DNA of 64,000 bases. Origin: Halostella litorea (GTDB lineage: Archaea > Halobacteriota > Halobacteria > Halobacteriales > Natronoarchaeaceae). A program made the translations under genes and the position numbers. Below the pieces are notes generated by a model. It saw nothing but the letters and a program-made list of their open reading frames with translations, was not told where the DNA came from and made no database searches. The stretch lies in NCBI RefSeq assembly GCF_004785955.1, contig NZ_ML214300.1, positions 1-64,000 on the forward strand, given 5' to 3'. This document shows positions 8,423-18,353 of the stretch, in pieces (the stretch's first letter is position 1; each line of letters opens with the position of its first letter).

Positions 8423-8881
8423 ATGACGACGAACGGGGGAGCGGCCGACCGGGGGATAGGGGTATCGACGATCAGCGACGGCGGCGTGTTCGACGATGGC
8501 GACGCGGAAGACGGCGTCCGGGACACGACGGCGGGCGAACTGTTCCGCGAACTGCGGGACGAGGCCGAGACGGACGGGCTTGACGCGACGTTCGACGGGT
8601 CCGCCGACGAGATAGTCGCCGACGCTGAGGGACACAGCTACGAACGGTTCACCGACGGCGGGCAGGCGATCGCGGCGGGGAGCGAACTGGACGACCTCCT
8701 CATCCCGGACCGAAAGGAGGGCGACGAGTTCCACTGGGTCGACCCCGACGGCGGGGACGACGCGAGCGAGGCCGCGGACGTCGGCGACGGCACCGAGGCG
8801 TCCGCCGACTCGGCCGACGAGTCGTCCGCGGGGAGCGGCGGCATCCTCGGCGCGGTTCGGTCGCTGTTCGGCCGACGCTGA
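8423..8881 (+). CDS. acidic haloarchaeal protein of unknown function
   Basis: 152 aa, very acidic, no membrane segment. The readable body is residues 20-110 (TAGELFRELRDEAETDGLDA and FTDGGQAIAAGSELDDLLIPD), followed by an Asp/Ala/Ser-rich linker. It ends in a short hydrophobic/basic tail (ILGAVRSLFGRR) that could be an amphipathic helix. I do not recognise a family. The start at 8423 is set by the TATA-like box; an in-frame ATG at 8237 lies inside the divergent neighbour. Codon use matches the neighbours, so it is likely a real gene. Confidence 0.7.
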   Translation: MTTNGGAADRGIGVSTISDGGVFDDGDAEDGVRDTTAGELFRELRDEAETDGLDATFDGSADEIVADAEGHSYERFTDGGQAIAAGSELDDLLIPDRKEGDEFHWVDPDGGDDASEAADVGDGTEASADSADESSAGSGGILGAVRSLFGRR

Positions 8882-8945
8882 GGCCGGCACCGGGGTCGCG
8901 TCACCGCCCGAAAGCGCCTACTTTCGCCCCGCCGTAGGGGGTCGC

Positions 8946-9401
8946 ATGGTCGACGCTGAAGCGCTGTCGCTCGGGCTGGTGCCGCCGCTGGCGGCGCTGC
9001 TGCTCGCCGTCTCGGTGCCCGTCCCGCCGTGGGTCCGGCTCCCGGCCGCCGCGGCGCTCCTGCTGGCGGGCGCGGCCGGCGGCTACGTCGCGGGGACGCT
9101 CGCCGGCGGCGACCGACGACGACGCGCGCTCCACGGCCTCGCGAGCGGCGGGACCGCCGGCGTCCTCTTCGGCGGGTCGCTGGCCTACGCGATCCACGAG
9201 AGCGCCGCCCCGCGCCACACCGTCTACTGGTGGCTCCACTACGCGGTCGCCACGAACACCCCGCCGGACGTCGTCGTCGCGTACGGCTACTACGTCCTCG
9301 CGGGCGTCGGCGTCGCGGCGGCGCTCGCGTACGCCGCCGGCGGCGCGGTCGCCGCGGGGGCGACGATGACGGAAGGCGACCGGGGGTTTCGCTACAGTTA
9401 A
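8946..9401 (+). CDS. hypothetical membrane protein
   Basis: 151 aa with four predicted membrane segments arranged as two hairpins (residues about 8-28, 29-52, 65-90 and 108-135) and a periplasmic-side stretch ESAAPRHTVYWWLHY. The glycine-rich turns resemble haloarchaeal small integral proteins of the DUF5518 type, but that assignment is tentative. It precedes an aldo/keto reductase by 28 nt on the same strand, so the two may share a transcript. Confidence 0.7.
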   Translation: MVDAEALSLGLVPPLAALLLAVSVPVPPWVRLPAAAALLLAGAAGGYVAGTLAGGDRRRRALHGLASGGTAGVLFGGSLAYAIHESAAPRHTVYWWLHYAVATNTPPDVVVAYGYYVLAGVGVAAALAYAAGGAVAAGATMTEGDRGFRYS

Positions 9402-9429
9402 CGGCGTCGCGTGAGGGGATCGAACCGTC

Positions 9430-10269
9430 ATGACTCTCCCGACCAAGACGCTCCCGAGCGGCGACGAACTGCCGGTGGTCGGCGTCGGCACGTGGAACAT
9501 CGGCGGCGACACCGTCCGCGAGGCCGTCCGCGCCGGCCTGGACGCGGGCTACGCGCACGTCGACACCGCCGAGGGGTACAAAAACGAGGCCGAGATCGGC
9601 GAGGCCCTCGCGGACTACGACCGCGACGACGTGTTCCTCACGTCGAAGGTGCTCCCGAAGAACCTCGCGTACGAGTCGGTGATCCAGTCCTGCGAGGCGT
9701 CGCTGGAGCGACTGGGCACCGACTACCTGGACCTGTACCTGATCCACTGGCCGAACCCGGCGATATCCCTCCGGGAGACGCTGGACGCGATGGCGACCCT
9801 GCACGACGAGGGGAAGGTGCGCAACGTCGGCGTCTCGAACTTCAGCGCCTACCAGCTCAGCTGCGCCCAGCACGTCTCCGACGTCCCCATCGCCGTCAAC
9901 CAGATCGAGTACCACCCGTGGTTCCAGCGCCCGGACCTCGTGGAGTACTGCCGCGAGACCGACACCGTGATCGAGGCCGCCGCGCCGCTCGCCCGCACGG
10001 AGATATTCGAGAGCGACGTCGTGGCGGACCTCGCCGACTCCTACGGCAAGTCGCCCGCGCAGGTCGTCCTCCGCTGGGCGGTCGAGAACGACGTGGTGCC
10101 GCTCCCGAAGTCCTCGACGCCCGAGCACGTCCGCGAGAACGTCGAACTGTTCGACTGGGAACTCGACGACGCGGACCGGCAGCGCCTCGACGAGGCCGAC
10201 CGCGATCGGCCGGTGTACGACTACCCGTCGCGGGACTGGACCGGCGACGTGTACGGCATCTCGGAGTAG
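9430..10269 (+). CDS. aldo/keto reductase
   Basis: 279 aa, a TIM-barrel NAD(P)H-dependent carbonyl reductase of the 2,5-diketo-gluconate reductase group. Visible landmarks are GLDAGYAHVDTAEGYKNE (catalytic Asp and Tyr), VFLTSKV (catalytic Lys), DYLDLYLIHWP (catalytic His), NVGVSNFSAYQL, and the C-terminal cofactor segment LPKSSTPEHVRENVELFDW. Length is normal. It probably reduces aldehydes or ketones; the natural substrate is not visible. It follows the small membrane protein on the same strand. Confidence 0.93.
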   Translation: MTLPTKTLPSGDELPVVGVGTWNIGGDTVREAVRAGLDAGYAHVDTAEGYKNEAEIGEALADYDRDDVFLTSKVLPKNLAYESVIQSCEASLERLGTDYLDLYLIHWPNPAISLRETLDAMATLHDEGKVRNVGVSNFSAYQLSCAQHVSDVPIAVNQIEYHPWFQRPDLVEYCRETDTVIEAAAPLARTEIFESDVVADLADSYGKSPAQVVLRWAVENDVVPLPKSSTPEHVRENVELFDWELDDADRQRLDEADRDRPVYDYPSRDWTGDVYGISE

Positions 10270-10304
10270 CGCCGTCGGGGCCGCGCGGCCGCCGCCGACC
10301 GCGG

Positions 10305-10616
10305 CTACTCGACGCGCTCCAGTACGACCCGCTCTTCGAACCGCCCGCGGTCTTCCGCTTTCTCCGCGCGCAACGCCGCCAGTTCCGCCTCCGTCAGCCC
10401 CGCTAGCTCGCGGAGCGCGTGTACGACCTCCAGTACGTCGGCCAGTTCCTCGGGGTCGCCGTCCTCGCGGTACTCGCGAACTTCCTCGTCCAGTTTCTCG
10501 CGCAGGCGGCGCTCGTACTCCGCGCCGTCCGCGACGTGTGTCACCGGCCGCTCGCCGTCCGCCTCGATCAGCTCCGGGATCCGGTCCCGGACCAGTTTGT
10601 CGTACTCGCGTGCCAT
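10305..10616 (-). CDS. MazG-like nucleotide pyrophosphohydrolase / phosphoribosyl-ATP pyrophosphohydrolase-like
   Basis: 103 aa, alpha-helical. [17 protein letters not shown] at the N-terminus and [10 protein letters not shown]...[13 protein letters not shown] reproduce the EExxE...ExxD magnesium-binding pattern of the all-alpha NTP pyrophosphatase superfamily. Short proteins of this type are annotated as phosphoribosyl-ATP pyrophosphohydrolase-like, but no histidine genes are adjacent, so house-cleaning of modified nucleotides is equally possible. It lies 51 nt downstream of sucD on the same strand. Confidence 0.8.
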   Translation of the reverse strand: MAREYDKLVRDRIPELIEADGERPVTHVADGAEYERRLREKLDEEVREYREDGDPEELADVLEVVHALRELAGLTEAELAALRAEKAEDRGRFEERVVLERVE

Positions 10617-10640
10617 ACCCGCTGCTCGCGGGCGGCGGGC

Positions 10641-10646
10641 AAAAAA
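10641..10646 (-). terminator. oligo-T terminator after sucD
   Basis: Read on the minus strand, the sequence has a run of six T about 22 nt after the sucD stop and just before the MazG-like ATG. Oligo-T tracts alone can end transcription in archaea, so this may separate the sucCD unit from the next gene. No strong hairpin precedes it. Confidence 0.4.
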
Positions 10647-10667
10647 CCGGGAGAACCGCGCGTCGGC

Positions 10668-11537
10668 CTACAGCAGGTCCTCGACGGCGTCGGCGACCTC
10701 CCCGGGGGTGTCGCCGACCGGGACGCCCGCGTCGTTGAGCGCCTGGATCTTCGACTCGGCGGTGCCGGTGCCGCTGCCGGAGACGATGGCGCCGGCGTGG
10801 CCCATGCGCTTGCCCGGCGGGGCCGTGCGGCCGGCGATGAAGCCGGCGACCGGCGTGTCCATGTGCTCGCCGATGTACGCCGCGGCCTCCTCCTCGTCCT
10901 CGCCGCCGATCTCGCCGCACATGACGACGGCCTCGGTGTCCTCGTCGGCCTCGAACAGTTCGAGGGCGTCGACGAAGTCCGTGCCGATGATCGGGTCGCC
11001 GCCGATGCCGATGGCGGTCGTCTGGCCCAGGCCGCGGTCGGTCAGGTTGTCGACGACCTGGTAGGTGAGCGTCCCCGACCGGGAGACGAGGCCGACGTTG
11101 CCCGAGGAGAAGATGTTGCCGGGCAGGATGCCCAGTTTCGCCTCGCCGGGCGTGATGATGCCGGGGCAGTTCGGCCCGATGAGGCGGGTGTCGACCTCGT
11201 CGAGGCGCTTGTTCACGCGGGCCATGTCCTGCGTGGGGATGCCCTCCGTGATGGCGACCGCGAGGTCGATCGGCGCGTCGAGCGCCTCGAAGACGGCGTC
11301 GCCGGCGAAGGCCGGCGGCACGAAGATCACCGACGCGTCGGCGTTCTCCTCGCGCGCGGCGGCCTCCACGGTGTCGTAGACGGGGACGCCGTGGACCTCC
11401 TGGCCGCCCTTGCCCGGCACCGCGCCGGCGACGACGTTGGTGCCGTACTCGATCATCTGCTCGGCGTGGAAGTTGCCCTCCCCGCCGGTGATGCCCTGCA
11501 CGACCACTCGGGTGTCGTCGTCGACGAGAACACTCAT
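10668..11537 (-). CDS. sucD: succinyl-CoA ligase (ADP-forming) alpha subunit
   Basis: 289 aa. The CoA-binding Rossmann domain begins [38 protein letters not shown] and the active-site histidine in [19 protein letters not shown], phosphorylated during catalysis, are intact. With SucC it interconverts succinyl-CoA and succinate with nucleotide triphosphate formation in the citric acid cycle. Its ATG overlaps the sucC stop by 4 nt, indicating translational coupling. Confidence 0.97.
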   Translation of the reverse strand: MSVLVDDDTRVVVQGITGGEGNFHAEQMIEYGTNVVAGAVPGKGGQEVHGVPVYDTVEAAAREENADASVIFVPPAFAGDAVFEALDAPIDLAVAITEGIPTQDMARVNKRLDEVDTRLIGPNCPGIITPGEAKLGILPGNIFSSGNVGLVSRSGTLTYQVVDNLTDRGLGQTTAIGIGGDPIIGTDFVDALELFEADEDTEAVVMCGEIGGEDEEEAAAYIGEHMDTPVAGFIAGRTAPPGKRMGHAGAIVSGSGTGTAESKIQALNDAGVPVGDTPGEVADAVEDLL

Positions 11538-12682
11538 GCTTCCACCTCCTCGGCGTAGTCGACCGCACGCTGGACCGCGTCCTCAAGTGTCTGCTCGACG
11601 GTGACGAGGTCCTCGTTCAGGATCTCGAGGCCCTCCTCCCAGTTGGTGCCCGCGAGGCGCACGACGACGGGCTTGGGGATCTCGTCGAACTGTTCCAGGG
11701 CTTCGTTGATGCCGCGGGCGACCTCGTCGCCGCGGGTGATGCCGCCGAAGATGTTGAACACGACGCTGTCGACGTTGTCGTCGGAGAACACCATGTCGAG
11801 GGCGTTGGCGATCCGCTCGGCCTTCGCGCCGCCGCCGACGTCGAGGAAGTTGGCGGGCGCGCCGCCGTAGTAGTCGACGAGGTCGAGCGTCGTCATCACG
11901 AGGCCCGCGCCGTTGCCGATGATGCCGACGTTGCCGTCGAGGCGGACGTAGTCGAAGCCGTACTCGTCGGCCTTCTGCTCCAGTTCGTCGCCGGACGCGG
12001 ACTCGTCCTCCATCTCCGCGATCTCGGGCTGGCGGAACAGGGCGTCCTCGTCGATGTTCATCACGGCGTCGGCCGCGATGACCTCGTCGTCGCTGGTGAC
12101 CATCAGCGGGTTGATCTCCGCGTCGGCCCCGTCCTTGTCGTCCCACAGCTGGTACAGCGTGCGCAGGACGCTCGCCACGTCGTTGGCGACGGCGCGGTCG
12201 ACGCCGGCCTCGTAGACGGCCTTCCGGGCCTGGTAGGGGTGCATCCCGAACGCGGGGTCGACGTGCTCGCGCACGATGGCGTCGGGGTCCTCCTCGGCGA
12301 CCTCCTCGATGTTGACGCCGCCGCGGGTCGACACCATCGCCACGGGCTTGCCCTCGCCGCGGTCCATGGTGACGCCGACGTACAGTTCGTTGACGAAGTC
12401 GACCGCCTCCTCGACGAGGACCCGGTCGACGTGGATGCCCTTGAGGTCCATCCCGAGGATCGACTCGGCCGCCTCGCGGGCCTCCTCGTCGCTCTCGACC
12501 AGTTTGATACCGCCCGCCTTGCCGCGGCCGCCGACCTGTACCTGCGCCTTCACAGCCACCGGATAGCCGATCTCCTCGGCCGCTGCCAGGACCTCGTCGA
12601 CGCTGTCCGCCAGTTCGGAGGCGGGCGTCGGGATCCCGGCGTCGGCGAAGACTCCCTTCGCCTGGTACTCGTGCAGTTTCAT
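11534..12682 (-). CDS. sucC: succinyl-CoA ligase (ADP-forming) beta subunit
   Basis: 382 aa. An ATP-grasp domain is present from the N-terminus ([37 protein letters not shown]), and the C-terminal part has [13 protein letters not shown] and [15 protein letters not shown]. These are diagnostic for SucC. It is first in a two-gene operon with sucD (4-nt overlap). Family length is normal and no key residue is missing. The upstream gap contains no obvious strong TATA box. Confidence 0.97.
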   Translation of the reverse strand: MKLHEYQAKGVFADAGIPTPASELADSVDEVLAAAEEIGYPVAVKAQVQVGGRGKAGGIKLVESDEEAREAAESILGMDLKGIHVDRVLVEEAVDFVNELYVGVTMDRGEGKPVAMVSTRGGVNIEEVAEEDPDAIVREHVDPAFGMHPYQARKAVYEAGVDRAVANDVASVLRTLYQLWDDKDGADAEINPLMVTSDDEVIAADAVMNIDEDALFRQPEIAEMEDESASGDELEQKADEYGFDYVRLDGNVGIIGNGAGLVMTTLDLVDYYGGAPANFLDVGGGAKAERIANALDMVFSDDNVDSVVFNIFGGITRGDEVARGINEALEQFDEIPKPVVVRLAGTNWEEGLEILNEDLVTVEQTLEDAVQRAVDYAEEVEA

Positions 12683-12784
12683 TATTGGCTCGGGCAGTAC
12701 TTCCGAGGACGGCGAGTTAGTTGTGTCGAAAGTTATCAGGGTGGCCGCGAGGTGCGTCGCGCACTAATCCGCCTTGGGTCCGGG

Positions 12785-14446
12785 TCACGCCGCGTCGACC
12801 GTCCGCTCGAACTCGCCGATCCCCTCGTCGCTGCCGGCGACGAACACCTCGTCGTCGGCGCGGATCGTGGTGCGCTCGTCGGTGCGGACCTCGCCGTCGC
12901 GCACGACGCCGGCGACCATCCACCCCCTGTCCCCGACCCGGCGCGTGTCCCCGAGCGCCTCGCCCGCGAACGGCGCGGCATCGGCCCGGACCAGCCGGAT
13001 CTGGTTCGTGGGGTCCATCACGCGCTCGCCGTGGACCTCGGAGGCGACGAGCCGCGCGCACACCCGCTGGACGGAGAGGACGTAGTCCGCGCCGGCCCGG
13101 AACGCGGCCGACGCCTTCTCGGCGTCCGTCACGCGGGCCAGTATCTCCACGTCGGACGACAGCGACCGGGCCATCGCCACGGTCAAAAGCGCCGTCGCGT
13201 CGTCGTCGACCGTGACGACGAGCGCGGAGGCGTCGTCGATGCCGGCCTCGCGGAGCGTCTCGGGTTCGGTCACGTCCCCGACGACGTCCGGGTCGGCCGC
13301 CGCGTCGTCGTCGATGGTCGTCGCCGCGACGTCGTCGGGGAAGGCGTTCACCGCCGCCATCCCGCCCTCGCCGAAGCCCGCGACCAGAACCCGGGAATGT
13401 GCGGCGGTCCTGCTGACGCGGACGTCGCTCAGGTCGCTGGCCACGTCGTCGATCTCGCCCGCCGGGCCGGCGACGACCAGCACCGTGTTGGGCGTGAGCC
13501 GCTCGTCGGGCGACGGCGGCAGCCGCAACTCGCCGTCGAACCAGCCGGCGACGAGCGTCAGGTTCGGGTGACTCGCGAGCGGCGACTCGCGCACCGTGAC
13601 GCCGTGCAGCGGGCTGTCCCGCCGGACGAGTATCTCCCGGATCACCACGCCGCCGTCGTCGTCGACCGGCGCGTCGACCGCGACCGGCGTCGCCGCCTTC
13701 TCGGCGAGCCGTTGGCCGATGAGCGCGTTCGGCGCGACCCCTCTATCCACGCCGACCTCCGTCAGCGCCGCCTTCCGGCGGGTCGATTCGAGGAAGCTGA
13801 CGACCCGCAGGTCCTCGTTTTCCTCCAGGGCCGTCAGGACGATGCTCGCGGTGCGGTCGCCCGCGTCGGTGATGAGCACGTCGGCCCGGCCGACGGTGGC
13901 GCGGCGGAGGTCGTCGCGGTCCTCCGGGTCGCCGTTTATCGCCTGGTAGCCGTCGTCCGAGAGCCGCTTTGCCTCGTCCTCCTCGGAGTCGACGAGCACG
14001 TAGTCCACGTCCAGTTCCTCTAGCTCGTCGAGCAGTAGCTCCGCGTTCCGCTGGTACTCGGCGACGACGACGTGGTCGTCCTTCGTCGAGAGCCGGTCGT
14101 CCAGGTTGAGCGGCGTTCGCTCGAACAGCGGGATGACGAGAACCCGGAGCGTGACGAAGCCGATCACCACGCCGGTCACCTGGATCGTCACCATCAACAC
14201 GTTCATCGCCGGGGTGTCCCACGGCGCGTCCGCGCCGAAGCCGGTCGTCGTCATCGTCTCGACGACCGTCTGGAACGACCGGAAGATCGACTGGGGGCGG
14301 CCCTCCAGCGCCGCCATCCCCCAGTTGTAGACCACCGTGAGCAGGAGGACGACGGTCCCCAGCCCGACCGCGTACACCACCAGGAGCCGCTGGCGCTGCG
14401 TCAGGTCCTTCGGTCGGAACCCCTCGATGTCTCGAAGTTCTCGCAT
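12785..14446 (-). CDS. K+ channel-like protein with tandem TrkA/RCK domains
   Basis: 553 aa. Two membrane helices flank a pore loop whose filter reads TTTGFG (residues 66-71) in place of the usual TVGYG. Next comes a first RCK-like unit whose nucleotide loop is degenerate (VVVAEYQRNAELL, no GxGxxG), then a TrkA-C domain. A second RCK unit has an intact loop (VLVAGFGEGGMAAV), followed by a second TrkA-C. This is the plan of a ligand-gated potassium channel subunit in the cytoplasmic membrane. Ion selectivity is inferred. Start ATG; single gene. Confidence 0.85.
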   Translation of the reverse strand: MRELRDIEGFRPKDLTQRQRLLVVYAVGLGTVVLLLTVVYNWGMAALEGRPQSIFRSFQTVVETMTTTGFGADAPWDTPAMNVLMVTIQVTGVVIGFVTLRVLVIPLFERTPLNLDDRLSTKDDHVVVAEYQRNAELLLDELEELDVDYVLVDSEEDEAKRLSDDGYQAINGDPEDRDDLRRATVGRADVLITDAGDRTASIVLTALEENEDLRVVSFLESTRRKAALTEVGVDRGVAPNALIGQRLAEKAATPVAVDAPVDDDGGVVIREILVRRDSPLHGVTVRESPLASHPNLTLVAGWFDGELRLPPSPDERLTPNTVLVVAGPAGEIDDVASDLSDVRVSRTAAHSRVLVAGFGEGGMAAVNAFPDDVAATTIDDDAAADPDVVGDVTEPETLREAGIDDASALVVTVDDDATALLTVAMARSLSSDVEILARVTDAEKASAAFRAGADYVLSVQRVCARLVASEVHGERVMDPTNQIRLVRADAAPFAGEALGDTRRVGDRGWMVAGVVRDGEVRTDERTTIRADDEVFVAGSDEGIGEFERTVDAA

Positions 14447-14505
14447 TCGCTGGTTCGTCCCTGTTCGCCCGGCAGGTTAAATGACCGGTCGGAGCAGGCA
14501 ACGAC

Positions 14506-16905
14506 TCAGTCCTGACTCGGGGTCGAACTCGTCCCCTGCACCCCCATCCGGCGGTTCCGGCTCCGCAGGCCGACGACGGCCCGGTACAGCGGGAACAGCA
14601 GCCCTTCGATCCGGCCGCGGACGCCCGTCTCGCCGGCGTACACGACGACGGGGACGCCGGCCGCCGCCGCCCGCTCGATGACGCGGTCCGGCGTGCTCCC
14701 GAGCACCCACTGGCGCAGCGCCCGGGTGCGCGACGCGCCGATGACGAGTATCCCGCCGTTCTCGGCCGCCGTCGTCACCAGCCCCTCGGCGACGGTGTCG
14801 GCGGTGACGTCGTGGACCTCGACCGACTCGGCCGACGGCAGGCCGCTAAGCGTCGAACTGGGGTCCTCGGCCGTCCCGCCACCGCCGCGCGGATCGACGT
14901 TGACGACGTGGACCGCGGCCCCGTTACCGGCCAGCCTGTCGACGAACGGCAGGAGCGCCTCGTGGTGGGGCCCGCCGCCCGCGCCGACGTTGACGACGGA
15001 GGGAACGCCGGTGGCGGCGTCGGGGAACCCGTTCACGTACAGCACGTCGCAGGGGGCGCTGTACTCCACCCGCTCGGCGATGTCGGGGTGGTCCTCGGGG
15101 TAGCCCATGAGGATGAGGTCGGCCCCGTGGTTCCGCGCGGTCTGGACGATGCCGAAGCCGACGTCGCGGGAGACGTGCCCCTCGACGGTGTACTCCACCT
15201 CGACCCCGGCGGCGGCGAGTTCGTCGCCGATCCGGGTGGCGCGCTCCTCCGCCGTGTCGACGACCATCTCGCTCGGCGTCTGGTCGGGGATCCCGGTGAC
15301 GGTTATCACCTGCACGACGGGGTCGTCGGCGTACTGCTGCCCGACGGTCGCCGCGAGGCGGACGTACCGGGGCGCACGGTCGGGACGGCGAACAGGGACG
15401 ACGATCCGGAACCGGTCCTCGTCCCCCGTCCCCGTGCCCTCGCCCGCCGTCGACGCCACCGGCGCCTCGTCGGGGTCCCGACCGCCGCCACCGCCGCCGA
15501 CCGACCGCCTGGCCGCCTCCTCCGGGGAGTACGGCGAGACGACGCGCTCGAACAGTTCCCCGGTCTCGGGCGCGCCGCCCCAGACCAGATAGGCGGCCAC
15601 GAGCCCCGTGATGACGATCGTGCCGACCACGACGCCGGTGACCGGAAGGTTCGTGATCAGCGCGAGGTTGGCGAGGATGCCGACGACCGGCAGGAGCGGG
15701 ACCAGCGGGACGCGGACCGGTCGCTCGATGTCCGGGAAGCGCCGCCGCGAGACGATCAGCGCGACGTTGACAACGGACAGCGGCGCGAGCAGGTTGAACG
15801 TCGCGAAGCCGGTCAGCGCGTCCAGTCCGAGGCCGAGGCCGAGCGGGCCGCCCCCGGCGGGAAACGCCATGATGAACGCGACGATCATGACGACGATGGT
15901 CGCCGTGACCGTCCCGACGCTCCAGAACGGCGTGCCGTAGACGGGGTGGATCCGCGAGAACGGCCGCGGTGCCTGCCCCTGTCGGCCCATCAGCGACCCG
16001 ATGCTGCTGGCGGCGAGCACGCTCGCGTTCGACGCGCTCACCATGCTGAAGATCGCGCCGGCGACGATCAGGGCCATCCCGACGTTGCCGAGGAAGGCGT
16101 TCGCGACGGTGCCCATCGCCGTCTCGCCCTCCTCGGCGATGACCTCCGCCGGGATCGGCGCGTTCACCATGGCGACGATGACGAACGCGTAGAGGATCGT
16201 GACGGTGACGATGCTCGCCGCGATAGCCCGCGGGACCGTCTTCCGGGGTTCGATGATCTCCCCCGCGCTGGCCGCGATGGCGGAGAACCCGAAGAACGTG
16301 ATGAACGCCAGCGCCGCGATGGAGACGATCCCGCCCACGTCCGTCGAGAACGCCGCCGTGAACGACCCGACCGTCTCCGCCGGGGCCTTGTACGCGAACG
16401 CGCCGCCGATGAAGGCGATCAGGACCGCCACCTTCGCGCCGCTGACGATCACCTGGAACGCCCCGCTCTCCTCGGTCCCCTGCGCGTTGAGCGCGCCGAG
16501 CAGGACGGCCGCCAGGACCCCGATCGTCCCGTGGGGGATGGGCCACCCGTGCGGGACGATGAACTCGAAGAACCACTCGTCCATCGTCGCGAGGTAGAAC
16601 GCCGTCGTCCCGGTGTAGCCGAGAAACAGCGACGCGCCGACGCCGTACTCCAGCAGGTCGCGGTCGAACGTCCGCGAACTGAAGAGGTAGCCGCCGCCGT
16701 TCTCCGCGTAGATCGACGCGAACTCCGAGTACGACGCCGCGGTCACGCCGGCGATGAGCGCGGCGATGACGAAGGAGAGTATCGCGCTGCTCCCGACGAC
16801 GGCCACCGCCTGCCCGGACAGCGAGAAGATGCCCGCCGCTATCATCGTCCCAAGCCCGAGCGCGAACGCGACCCAGAACCCGAGCGTACGGGTGTGTTCG
16901 ACCAT
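14506..16905 (-). CDS. APC-family amino acid permease fused to tandem universal stress (UspA) domains
   Basis: 799 aa. Residues about 1-450 form an amino acid-polyamine-organocation transporter with 12 membrane segments (GLGTMIAAGIFSLSGQAV in TM1; AGEIIEPRKTVPRAI). Residues about 490-620 and 635-765 are two Usp-like alpha/beta domains; the second contains VIGASRTRALRQWVLGSTPD, close to the Usp ATP-binding signature G-x2-G-x9-G(S/T). Haloarchaea commonly have such fusions, thought to couple transport to nucleotide or stress sensing. The substrate is unknown. Confidence 0.9.
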   Translation of the reverse strand: MVEHTRTLGFWVAFALGLGTMIAAGIFSLSGQAVAVVGSSAILSFVIAALIAGVTAASYSEFASIYAENGGGYLFSSRTFDRDLLEYGVGASLFLGYTGTTAFYLATMDEWFFEFIVPHGWPIPHGTIGVLAAVLLGALNAQGTEESGAFQVIVSGAKVAVLIAFIGGAFAYKAPAETVGSFTAAFSTDVGGIVSIAALAFITFFGFSAIAASAGEIIEPRKTVPRAIAASIVTVTILYAFVIVAMVNAPIPAEVIAEEGETAMGTVANAFLGNVGMALIVAGAIFSMVSASNASVLAASSIGSLMGRQGQAPRPFSRIHPVYGTPFWSVGTVTATIVVMIVAFIMAFPAGGGPLGLGLGLDALTGFATFNLLAPLSVVNVALIVSRRRFPDIERPVRVPLVPLLPVVGILANLALITNLPVTGVVVGTIVITGLVAAYLVWGGAPETGELFERVVSPYSPEEAARRSVGGGGGGRDPDEAPVASTAGEGTGTGDEDRFRIVVPVRRPDRAPRYVRLAATVGQQYADDPVVQVITVTGIPDQTPSEMVVDTAEERATRIGDELAAAGVEVEYTVEGHVSRDVGFGIVQTARNHGADLILMGYPEDHPDIAERVEYSAPCDVLYVNGFPDAATGVPSVVNVGAGGGPHHEALLPFVDRLAGNGAAVHVVNVDPRGGGGTAEDPSSTLSGLPSAESVEVHDVTADTVAEGLVTTAAENGGILVIGASRTRALRQWVLGSTPDRVIERAAAAGVPVVVYAGETGVRGRIEGLLFPLYRAVVGLRSRNRRMGVQGTSSTPSQD

Positions 16906-16974
16906 ACGATCGGTTCGTCGGGGACCCGGTAAAGCGCCAGTGTCCGGCCGGTTACCTGTCCCGGTCCGTACCGG

Positions 16975-17250
16975 TCACCCGTCGGGCAGGATCGCGTCGG
17001 CCAGCGCCCGCGCACGCTCGACGTGCTCGTCCGCCTCCGGGTGGCCGGTCCCCTCCACCTCGGCGAGCAGGTCCTGGACGTGGCCGACGCGCTCCGCGAC
17101 CGTCCCCGGCGGCAGGTCGCTCCCGGCGAGGTCCGCCGCCACGGCCTCCGCCTCGCCGATCCACCGGCTCGCGTCGCGTTCGACCGGTAGTTCGGCCGTC
17201 GCGGCGAGGCGCTCGTACAGTTCCCGGAGCGTCGCGTCGTGGTCGCTCAC
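16975..17250 (-). CDS. hypothetical acidic helical protein
   Basis: 91 aa, no cysteines, predicted mostly helical (LRELYERLAATAELPVER; ERVGHVQDLLAEVEGTG). No family is recognised. Composition and codon use are haloarchaeal, the frame is flanked by normal intergenic spacing, and the ATG at 17250 is the only sensible start. It may be a small helical-bundle protein restricted to haloarchaea. Confidence 0.6.
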   Translation of the reverse strand: MSDHDATLRELYERLAATAELPVERDASRWIGEAEAVAADLAGSDLPPGTVAERVGHVQDLLAEVEGTGHPEADEHVERARALADAILPDG

Positions 17251-17377
17251 GACACGGGATCGAACCGCCAGCGCCGTGTGGGTTATGCCCGCGGCCGGCC
17301 GGCGTCGCTTCCCCCCGGCCCGACAGGTAACGCGAGCGTGGACTGGCGCTTAACCCGCTCCCCGTGGAACCGCGGCC

Positions 17378-18331
17378 ATGCCCGACTTCGGCTTCGCCCT
17401 GTCGAGCGAACTCCACGGCCCGAACGAACTCGTCGACCACGCGGTCCGCGCCGAGGAACTCGGCTTCGACTACCTGACGATATCCGACCACTACCACCCG
17501 TGGATCCCCGCACAGGGCGAGAGCCCGTTCGTCTGGTCGACGCTGGGCGGCGTATCGCGGGCCGTCGACGGGATACCGGTCGAGACCGGCGTCACGTGCC
17601 CGATCATGCGGATCCACCCGGCGATAGTCGCGCAGGCCGCCGCGACGGCGGCGACGATGCACCCCGGGACGTTCTCGCTCGGCGTCGGCACCGGCGAGGC
17701 GCTGAACGAGCACGTACTCGGCGACCACTGGCCCGAGCAGCCGGTCCGCCTGGAGATGCTGGAGGAGGCGGTCGCGGTGGTCCGGAAGCTCTGGTCCGGT
17801 GAGCAGGTGAGCCACCACGGCACCCACTTCGACGTGGAGAACGCCCGCTTGTTCACGCTCCCCGACGAGGAGCCGGACGTGCACGTCTCGGCGTACGGCG
17901 AGCGCGCCGCCCGGACCGCCGCCGAGATAGGCGACGGCCTCGTCTCGGTCGGCCCGCAGGAGGACGTCGCGGAAGCCTTCGCGGACGCCGGCGGTGAGGG
18001 GCCGAAGTACGGCCAGTTGAGCCTCTCCTACGCCGAGACAGAGGACGAGGCGGTCGAGGCCGCCTACGAGCGCTGGCCGAACACGGCGCTGACGGGCGAA
18101 CTCAGCTCGCTGCTGCCGACCCCGACCCACTTCGACCAGGCCTGCGAGATGGTCGAACCCGCCGACATCGCCGAGGGGAGCATGGTCACGGACCCAGACC
18201 CGAACGCCCACGTCGAGAACGTCGGCGCGTTCGAGGACGCGGGGTACGACCGCGTGACGCTCATGCAGGTCGCCCCGGACGTGGAGGGGGTACTGGAGTT
18301 CTACGCCGAGGAAGTGATGCCGTCGTTCTGA
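17378..18331 (+). CDS. F420-dependent LLM-class oxidoreductase (G6PDH-like, TIGR03557 type)
   Basis: 317-aa luciferase-like TIM barrel. FGFALSSELHGPNELVDHAV, DYLTISDHYHPWIPAQGESPFVW and FSLGVGTGEALNEHVLG are characteristic of coenzyme F420-binding members related to F420-dependent glucose-6-phosphate dehydrogenase. The physiological substrate is unknown in haloarchaea, which do make F420. The start is the ATG at 17378; CTTAAC upstream at about 17349 may be its TATA element. It is a single gene convergent with coaD. Confidence 0.9.
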   Translation: MPDFGFALSSELHGPNELVDHAVRAEELGFDYLTISDHYHPWIPAQGESPFVWSTLGGVSRAVDGIPVETGVTCPIMRIHPAIVAQAAATAATMHPGTFSLGVGTGEALNEHVLGDHWPEQPVRLEMLEEAVAVVRKLWSGEQVSHHGTHFDVENARLFTLPDEEPDVHVSAYGERAARTAAEIGDGLVSVGPQEDVAEAFADAGGEGPKYGQLSLSYAETEDEAVEAAYERWPNTALTGELSSLLPTPTHFDQACEMVEPADIAEGSMVTDPDPNAHVENVGAFEDAGYDRVTLMQVAPDVEGVLEFYAEEVMPSF

Positions 18332-18353
18332 CGGCGGGGACGCCCCGTCGAGT

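Noticed and set aside
8638-11586. A 982-codon open frame on the minus strand
   Set aside because: It overlaps the aldo/keto reductase, membrane protein and sucD genes, is Arg/Gly/Pro-rich and lacks any domain. It is a GC-bias shadow.
14812-16932. A 706-codon plus-strand frame opposite the APC-Usp gene
   Set aside because: Low-complexity Arg/Asp sequence antisense to a clear transporter.
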